Shown here: piece by piece, positions 56,297 through 64,000 of the stretch
Layout of the letters: each line of letters begins with the position of its first letter
Numbering within the stretch: position 1 is the stretch's first letter
Origin: Cryptomeria japonica
Lineage: Eukaryota > Streptophyta > Pinopsida > Cupressales > Cupressaceae
Direction of reading: 5' to 3'
Assembly: GCF_030272615.1 (NCBI RefSeq)
Contig: NC_081406.1
Span: 118,643,847 to 118,707,846 of the forward strand
Length of the DNA: 64,000 bases
Made by a program: the position numbers and the translations under genes
The notes under the pieces: generated by a model
What the model was told of the DNA's origin: nothing
The model's input: only the letters and a program-made list of their open reading frames with translations
Database searches by the model: none

Positions 56297-57809
56297 TGAT
56301 AGTTCTGAAACTAATATGTTTACTACAGATGCCAAGCTTAACAAGATGAGAGGGGCGGGGGGGGGGGGGTGAATCATACAAACTTAATCTTCATAATAAC
56401 AATAGATTCAACCTCAGTAAACTTATCAGAAAAACTATAAAGCATGCTGACTCATAAATAGATAAGATCACACAACATATAACACCAGATTTAACGTGGA
56501 AACCCAAATAGGGAAAAACCACTATGGGATTTCAGACTCACTAAGAAATATACTCTTCTAGAGTATGCTTGGTTAAAAGCAAATCCTGTTAAAGATTACA
56601 AACACATTGCTAGATGTGACCCAGTTAAGGGATTTCCCTAAGATCTGTTAGGATCTTCACCTTGTTAAAGGATTTCAAACACTCAATTTGAATGTCACCT
56701 TGCTAGAGGATTTTACAAATAAGACTATTAAGTCCACTCGGTTAAGATATTTTCTGTCACTTCACAAAATAACAGTAATAAAATATATCTGCAACTTCAC
56801 ATCTACAAATGCTAAAGGAGGTTCTTATTTTCTCAATACAATCTTAGTCATAGGACTTATCTTGTCCCTCTGTTGGGCTCTATACTCTGTTATCAAAATA
56901 GATCTTAAAGCTTCTGTGCTCGGTAATCATTATGTAGCATTCTTGTGCTTACACTTGCCTGCATACATTGTTTATCAATAGTTCTTTATTTATAAACAAT
57001 TTGCCAACCACTTAATCTCCTTGATCACATTTCCCATGATCGATCATAGCCATCAGATCTTTAAACTTGACCAGGTTCAATGTATGCTTCGATCTGAAAA
57101 TGTTTTACCTCATCTTGGAACTTGCATACATTTCTTGGAGCTTGTGCTAAGGTATTGTGGTTCAATCTGAGCTGTAGATCACCCTGTCGATCTTCCATTG
57201 CCATAGATTCTTTAACAAACTTCATGCACGGCTTACCAATCATTTAATCAACTCTAGCTCATCAGCTTCTTTCATTAAATAATGCTTTTATATATTCAAT
57301 GCATTTTTTTATTACTCAGTTGCAACTCGATAAATACTAAAATTTACTCGGTAGACATTTCTGCCTTCATTAACGAATAGCGATAACCTTAGGGTTTACC
57401 GACTAGGTTCTTTGCTCGGTAACATAGTATAGTATTAACCTTACAAACAATAGCATCTGTAGGATATCAAAACAATCTAAACATCATGATCTCATCGTTG
57501 TCTAACTTGGTAATAGTTGCCCATTGAATAACTTATTCCTCCCCTTATTCATTACATTCTTTCTATGTCTTTTACCAACATCTTAACTCTTTTCAAAACA
57601 TACTTCTTAAGATATGGCAACACCATACTGAATCAGAAAATCAATCTCTTGACATCAATGACAAAATAATAATGTTAAGACAGTGAACATCCTTAATCAG
57701 TTATATCCATAGTCATCAACAACCTTCTCAATATCCTTATTGAAATACCAACAATCTCTTATTGTAATTATAATGCCAACAATCTCCCTTGTGTGTTATA
57801 ATGCCAACA
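56297..57809 (-). repeat. 3' LTR of the copia element
   Basis: 1,513 bp. A G-run with one C (about 56,353-56,370) lies near its left end. Fewer ACTCGGT motifs are intact here than in the 5' LTR (for example actcagt and actcgat at 57,316 and 57,327). Confidence 0.93.
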
Positions 57810-57821
57810 ATCTCCCCCTTT
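57810..57821 (-). promoter_or_regulatory. Copia polypurine tract
   Basis: aaagggggagat on the minus strand, directly before the 3' LTR start TGTTGGCATT. Confidence 0.9.
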
Positions 57822-58158
57822 GGCATTGATGGCAAAACCAATTGATTCGACTTAAATGATTCGGATTGCTGTGAAATTCTGAAATGTTGAAATGCTCTCC
57901 CCCTGTCATTAGTCTTCTCCCCCTTTGACAACAATGCCAAAAATGAAAAGAACTAAAACATAATTTCTGTCGCTGAGAAGTGAATTCCTTGTTGTCATGT
58001 ATCTACTTAGTCTCAGTCTGAGCATTAAGTCTCCAATTCCTGTTCCCTGTTATTGTTTCCTGCACACCTTTAGAAAACTTCCTAAAGTGTGTAAATCAGC
58101 ATCAACTCTTAAAAGATATTTTGTAGAGTCATCGAATTGATGCTTTCACCAAACTCGG
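57822..58158. other. Copia 3' untranslated stretch
   Basis: Non-coding interval between polyprotein stop and polypurine tract. A 'tctccccc' phrase occurs again at 57,896, a possible second purine tract on the minus strand. Confidence 0.6.
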
Positions 58159-61100
58159 TCAGTGAATGGAAGATAGGGGTAGGACCCCTAACTGACTTCT
58201 GAGAAATTCAAAAGTGTCCCTTGGTAGTGGCTTGGTGAAGATATCTGCTATTTGTTCCTTTGTGTTAACATACTCCAACACCACTTTCTTCTCTTGAACT
58301 TCTTCTCTAAGATAATGATATTTGATAGAGATGTACTTTGTCTTAGAGTGCATTACAGGATTCTTTGAAATGTTTATGGCACTAGTATTATCATAGAATA
58401 TGGTTACTGGCTCGGTAACTTGCTCATTTATGCCTTCCAACAATTGTTTGATCCATGCTATATTAGTACAGTTCAATGTTGCAGCAACATATTCAGCATC
58501 TACTATTGACTGTGAAACACATCCTTGTTTCTTGCTAAGCCAACTCACTAGTCTTTCTCCTAAAAAGAAAGCTCCTCCACTTGTGCTTTTCCTGTCATCA
58601 ATGTTGCCTGCCCAATCAGCATCAGTATAAACTTTTAAATCAAAGACATTTCCTCTCCAATATACTAAGCCATAATCTTCAGTGCCTTTCAAGTATCTGA
58701 AAATTCTTTTGATTGCTGTCATGTGTGTTTCCTTGGGATCTGCAGAGAATCTTGCAACTATTCCTACTGCATGTGCTATAACTGGCTTGCTATGAACAAC
58801 ATATTGCAGCTTTCCAATCATAGATCGGTAAAGTGTCTCATCAACAGAGGCAAATTCATCATTCTTTGATAGTTTACAGTTGGTAGTCATAGGAGTACTT
58901 ACTAGTTTTAAATCCTCCATTCCAAATTTCTTCAAGATTTCTTTTATGTACTTGGATTGGGTAATGAAAATTTCATCTTTCATTTGCAGTATCTGTAAAC
59001 CTATAAAATACTTTATCTCACTGATTAATGACATCTCAAATTTTTTGCTCATTTCATTTCCAAAGTTTTTGCATAGAGAGTCATTTCTACAAAAGATAAT
59101 ATCATCAACAAATATGGTTGAGATCAGTATTCCATACTCATCATTCTTCATGTACATATTGTTGTTTTCACTTGTTCTTATAAAACCAATTTTGATCAAA
59201 TATGAATGTGATCTCTCATACCATGCTCTAGGTTCTTGTTTCAAGCCATATAAAGCTTTATTCAATTTACATACTTGGTCATTATTTTCTTTTCCAACAA
59301 ATCCTTCGGGTTGTTCAATGAAAACTTCTTCTAATATACCATTCAGAAATGTAGATTTGACATCCATTTGATATACCTTGAAATTTTTGAATGCAACATA
59401 TGCCAACAATGTTCTTACTCCTTCAAGTCTTGCCACAGGTGCAAAAGTTTCACCATAATCAATTCCTTCTTCTTGAGCATAACCTTTGCAAACTAGTCTT
59501 GCTTTATCTCGAATGACCTCACCTTTTTCATTTAGCTTGTTTCTGAAAATCCACTTTGTACCGGTTACATTTTTGTCCTTCGGCCTTGGGACTAGTGTCC
59601 ATGTGTCATTCTTCTTGATTTGATCAATCTCTTATGTCATAGCATTTATCCAATCTTCACTATTAAATGCCTCTTTCACTATCCTCGGTTCAAATTCAGA
59701 TATCAGACATGTGTTTTGTCTCAGTTTGTTCCTTGTCATCACTGGATCATCCTTATCTCCTATAGTCTGACTTGATGCATGATTCCTTCTAACATACTTG
59801 GCTCATACAGGTTCAGTAGACTCTATATGTTCTTCTTCATCACTCAGTAACTAGATATTCTCTTCATTTCCTTCAGCAGTCTTCTCGGTAGGACTTCTTG
59901 ATTGAACATAGACAAATCCTTCATAATCTTTTGGTTCTTTGGAGTTTCCTTCATCATTTCTGTCTGTAAATTCATCAATTTTCACATTTGCACTTTCTAC
60001 TATTTTGTTAGATGATTTGATCAGACATTTATATGCTTTGCTTCTAGAAGAATAACCTAGAATTGTTCCTTCTTCACTTTTCTGATCAAACTTACCATTT
60101 CTATCATCTTTGTGTACATAGCATCTACTTCCAAAGATTTTAAAATAACTTACATTGGGTTTCTTGTCATACCAGATTTCATAAGGTGTCTTCAAAGTTC
60201 CTTTCTTTAGTTGTACTCGGTTCAGGGTGTAAACTGTTGTGCTTATTGCTTCTCTCCAAAATGTTTGTGGCACTTTCTTTTCAATCATTAGGGTTCTGGC
60301 ACAATCCACAATAGATCTGTTTCTCCTCTCAGCTATTCCATTTTGTTGTGGGGCTCTCGGTGCAGAGACTTGCCTTTTAATACCATGATCATTGCAGAAC
60401 AAGTTGAACTCATCAACTGTGAACTCTCCTTCTCTGTCTGATCTAAGATATTTCAGTTGTCTTCCTATCTCATTTTCAATTCTTTCCTTGTACCATTTAA
60501 ACATTTGAAAAGATTCCAATTTTTCTTTTAAAAACACTACTGACATCATCCTTGAGTAATCATCCACAAATAATATGAAATATTTATCACCAAAGTAACT
60601 CTGAACTTTCATAGGACCACAAAGATCAGTATGCACAAGATCTAAAATTTCCTTAGAAGTGTAGGACTTACTTGTAAAGCTTGATCTTGTCATCTTTCCC
60701 ATTTGGCATCCTCGGCACATAGCATTCTCAGGTTTTTCAAGACTCGGTAGCCCTCTTACTCGGTGCTTCTTACTTATTTTGATTAGATTGTCAAAATTTA
60801 CATGACAAAACCTTTTATGCCATAACCAGGTATCATCTATCTTTGCATATAGACACTTATTCCAAGTTGAGTCAAGGTGAAATGTGTTACCTTTTGTTTG
60901 TGTCTCGGTAGCAGCTAACTTTCCATGCTTTTCATGAACTTTGACATTTCCTTTTTGAAACTCTATTCGGTAACCTGTGTTGTTTAGCTGTGCTACACTC
61001 AACAAATTGTATTTCAAACCTTCAACCCAATAAACATCATTACGTTTAGCATTTTCAAGAAGTGCTATGGATCCTTTACCTCTTACTAGACATGGTGCAT

Positions 61101-62340
61101 CATTACCAAATCTCACATAGCCTCCATCATAATCTTTTTATATAACAAACTTATGTTTATCACCTGTCATGTGATGTGAGAATCCACTATCTATGATCCA
61201 AGAATCATTAGTATTTATATGAGATATTAAAGATTTTTCTTCATACCTTTCTTCATCTGATCCATCTTTGATAGCCACATAAACAACTTCCTCTGTATCA
61301 GTTTCATCTGATTTATCATCACTAGATTCCTCATCAGCTATTAGGCATGTCTTTTTATCTCTTCTCCTGAAGTCTCGGTGTCCTCTGTAATGATTATCTT
61401 TCTGTCTGTCATCTTGGTAATCTCTCTTTTCACTAGATTTTTTGTCAGGACAGTTAGAAGCCATATGTCCAATTCTATCACAGTTAAAACATTTCAAGGG
61501 TAACTTTCCTTTGTACTAACATTTTCCTCTCAGTAACCTTCTGGCTAATAGTGCTTCAAACTCTTCTTGCTTTCTGATTTCCTCATATAGTTTGTGTACC
61601 TCCTCCATGTTTTTGCGAAATCTTTCACTTGCTCCACTGTGATTCCCTTCAGAATACTTATACTTTCTATTATTGTAATTATCAGATTCATCAAGATGGA
61701 AAGAATTAAATGCAGACTCAACTTTGTTTACCGATAACCCACTGTTATCAAAATTACTTAACTCAAATGCATGTAGCTTACCAATAGTAGCATCTAGAGA
61801 AACTGGCATATTGGGTACAGAACTCAATTCATTGATTACAGAGACTCGGATTGCATAAGCTGGTAGAAGGGTTCTTAACAACTTACTTGTTACATCCTTT
61901 TCTTCAATAGTTCCACCTGCTCCTTTGATTTGATTGACAATCTCCTTTAGTCTTGTACTGTACTGGGTTATGTTCTCACCTTCATTCATCCTCATAGATT
62001 CAAGTTTTCCTCTTAGACTATCCACTTTTGCTCTTTGAACATGTTCATATCCACCATACACAGATATGAGCTTATCCCAAATTGCCTTTGCATCATTGTA
62101 GCCTTCTAGGTCATTAAACTCTGAGTCGGTCAATGCAAATGTTATTTCAATCATTGCTTAGATATGTTCTTGCTTTTCCTTTATCTCTTCCATTGTCAAT
62201 GGATAGGTACTAGGTGTGGTGTAGTCATTCTCCAGATAATATACAACATATTCTCCAACTCCTGATAGGTGCAGCTTCATCCTTTTCTGCCATGTAGAGA
62301 AACTAGACTTGTTCAACTTCGGTGCATCTCTCTTATACAT
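58159..62340 (-). pseudogene. Copia gag-pol polyprotein, one frame with six in-frame stops
   Basis: All coding parts from 62,340 to 58,159 lie in one frame (about 1,390 codons). Order: gag (KLNKSSFSTWQKRMKLHL; EITFALTDSEFNDLEGY), CCHC zinc knuckle CFNCDRIGHMASNC (about 61,491), protease WIIDSGFSHHMTG (about 61,206), integrase (H-H at HKRFCH, C-C at CRGCQMGK, then HTDLCGPM, FVDDYSR, QQNGIAERRN), reverse transcriptase ([27 protein letters not shown] at about 59,100) and RNase H ([18 protein letters not shown]), ending [12 protein letters not shown]. Stops: TAA 62,158-62,160, TAG 61,516-61,518, TAA 61,138-61,140, TAG 59,851-59,853, TGA 59,803-59,805, TAA 59,632-59,634. No frameshift. The protease Ala after DSG reads Phe. 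Confidence 0.93.
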
Positions 62341-62391
62341 CTTTGGATCTTTGCCTCAAGTACTTTTAAACTTTTTCTCCCGGAGTCCAAA

Positions 62392-62403
62392 GCTCTGATA
62401 CCA
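62392..62403 (-). promoter_or_regulatory. Copia primer-binding site (initiator-Met tRNA)
   Basis: Minus strand tggtatcagagc, complementary to the 3' end of plant initiator-methionine tRNA over 12 bases. Confidence 0.92.
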
Positions 62404-62405
62404 AT

Positions 62406-63925
62406 TGATAGTTCTGAAACTAACATGTTTAGTATAGATGCCAAGCTTAACAAGATGAGAGGGGGGGGGGTGAATCATGCAAACTTAATCTTCATAATAA
62501 CAATAGATTCAACCTCGGTAAACTTATCAGAAAAAATGTAAAGCATGCAGACTCATAAACAGATAAGATCACACAACATATAACACCAGATTTAACATGG
62601 AAACCTAAATAGGGAAAAACCACTGTGGGATTTTGGACCCACTAAGAAATATACTCTTCTAGAGTATGCTTGGTTAAAAGCAAATCCTGTTAAACATTAC
62701 AAACACATTGCTAGATGTGACCCGATTAAGGGATTTCCCTCAGATCTGTTAGGATCTTCACCTTGTTAGAGGTGACCTTGTTAAAGGATTTCAAACACTC
62801 AATCTGAATGTCACCTTGCTAGAGGGTTTTACAAATAAGACTGTTAAGTCCACTCAGTTAAGATATTTTATGTCACTTCACAAAATAACAGTAATAAAAT
62901 ATATCTGCAACTTCACATCTACAAATGCTAAAGCAGATTCTTATTTTCTTAATACAATCTTAGTCAGAGGACTTATCTTGTCCCTCTGTTGGGCTCTATA
63001 CTCTGTTATCAAAACAGATCTTCAAGCTTCTATACTTGGTAATCACTATGTAGCATTCCTGTGCTTACACTTGCTCGCATACATTGTTTATCAACAGTTC
63101 TTTATTTATAAACAATTTGCCAACCTCTTAATCTCCTTGATCATATTTCCCATGATCAATCATAGCCATCAGATCTTCAAACTCGACCAGGTTCAATGTA
63201 TCCTTCGATCTGAAAATGTTTTACCTCGTCTTGGAACTTGCATACTTTTCTTGGAACTTGTGCTAAGGTATTGCGGTTCAATCTGAGCTGTAAATCTTCC
63301 TGTCGATCTTCCATTGCCATAGATTCTTTAACAAACTTCATGCACGGCTTACCAATCATTTAATCAACTCCAGCTCATCAGCTTCTTTCATGAAATAATG
63401 CTTTTATATATTCAATGCATTATGTTATTACTCGGTTGCAACTCGGTAAATACTAAACTTTACTCGGTAGACATTTCTGCCTTCATTAACTGATAGCGAT
63501 AACCTTAGGATTTACCGACTAGGTTCTTTGCTCGATAACATCGTATAGTATTAACCTTACAAACAATAGCATATGTAGGATATCATAACAATCTAAACAT
63601 CACGATCTCATCATTGTCTAACTTGGTAATAGTTGCCCATTGAATAACTTATTCCTCCCCTTATTCATTACATTCTTTCTGTGTCTTTTACCAACATCTT
63701 AACTCTTTTCAAAACATACTTCTTAAGATATGGCGACACCATACTGAATCAGAAAATCAATTTCTTGACATTAATGACAAAATAATAATGTTAAGACAGT
63801 GAACATCCTTAATCAGTTAAATCCATAGTCATCAACAACCTTCTCAATATCCTTATTGAAATACCAACAATCTCTTATTGTAATTGGAATGCCAACAATC
63901 TCCCTTGTCTGTTATAATGCCAACA
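62406..63925 (-). repeat. 5' LTR of the copia element
   Basis: 1,520 bp. Contains a G-run (62,460-62,470) and three ACTCGGT motifs within 45 bases at about 63,430-63,471. Confidence 0.93.
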
Positions 63926-64000
63926 GTATTTACTATGACTTGTTGGACTTTGTGAAATTCCTATTGTGGGATATTGTAGTTTGTCAAATGACCGATTTAT
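63926..64000. other. Target duplication GTATT and right flank
   Basis: GTATT at 63,926-63,930; the remaining 70 bases join the left flank (56,291) to restore the empty site. Nothing else is recognised. Confidence 0.8.

Larger units (their letters stand above)
56297..63925 (-). mobile_element. Structurally complete Ty1/copia retrotransposon, 7.6 kb
   Basis: LTRs 56,297-57,809 (3' LTR) and 62,406-63,925 (5' LTR) start TGATAGTTCTG and end TGCCAACA on the plus strand. GTATT flanks both ends. The minus-strand primer site TGGTATCAGAGC (62,392-62,403) matches the initiator-methionine tRNA end and lies 2 bases from the 5' LTR. The purine tract aaagggggagat (57,810-57,821) abuts the 3' LTR. One polyprotein frame lies between. 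LTRs differ at several per cent of positions by eye, so the insertion is not recent. Confidence 0.95.

Noticed and set aside
1-64000. tRNA, rRNA or organellar insertions
   Set aside because: No cloverleaf, rRNA core sequence or organellar gene was recognised on either strand; the only tRNA-like strings are 12-base primer sites of LTR elements.

Overview
The window looks like nuclear DNA of a large, repeat-rich seed-plant genome. A gymnosperm (conifer-type) source is my inference, based on deeply nested, heavily decayed retroelements around two small intron-containing genes. There are no rRNA, tRNA, organellar or bacterial features. Almost all of the 64 kb is transposable-element DNA; the only intact host genes I can support are two paralogous CLE signalling-peptide genes on the minus strand.

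Layout. (1) 0.65-6.1 kb: CLE gene copy A, facing an inverted duplicate of its own promoter and first exon. (2) 7.4-9.45 kb and 17.5-19.5 kb: relics of Ty1/copia elements. (3) 9,453-17,404: a CACTA-type DNA transposon with matching 31-bp ends and a 3-bp target duplication (GGA). It carries captured fragments of a DRM-type de novo DNA methyltransferase gene, arranged as one 0.8-kb-arm inverted repeat and two 225-nt foldbacks. (4) 20.9-27.1 kb: a segmental duplicate with CLE gene copy B. A small non-autonomous LTR element (21,152-25,047) sits in it, and a 5'-truncated LINE copy (22,103-24,235) sits inside that. (5) 27.7-33 kb: an L1-type LINE, a 400-bp TA-rich microsatellite and a partial LINE duplicate. 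(6) 34.2-55 kb: a broken Ty3/gypsy element interrupted twice. The first insertion is a 12.6-kb LTR element (35,631-48,277, target duplication CTTTG) with its polymerase deleted and an antisense plant-mobile-domain gene. The second is a LINE (48,874-51,809) with an extra long ORF downstream of its RNase H. (7) 56,297-63,925: a structurally complete Ty1/copia element with 1.5-kb LTRs, target duplication GTATT and one uninterrupted frame broken only by six stop codons.

How the parts relate. The CLE genes encode the same 12-residue peptide, RQIPGGPDPQHH, in three exons, as in the CLV3/CLE40 type. The CACTA element is the most provocative item: hairpins made from the methyltransferase that silences transposons recall rice miR820, a CACTA-borne microRNA against DRM2, but these have an apparently different origin. 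Second is a LINE family with a third, ~560-590-residue ORF after the RNase H, seen in two independent copies with target-site duplications. Many in-frame stops in the elements look like CAG/CAA/CGA to TAG/TAA/TGA changes, as expected from long-term cytosine methylation.

Limits: all translations and alignments were done by eye, family assignments are from memory of motifs, and no identity value was computed.
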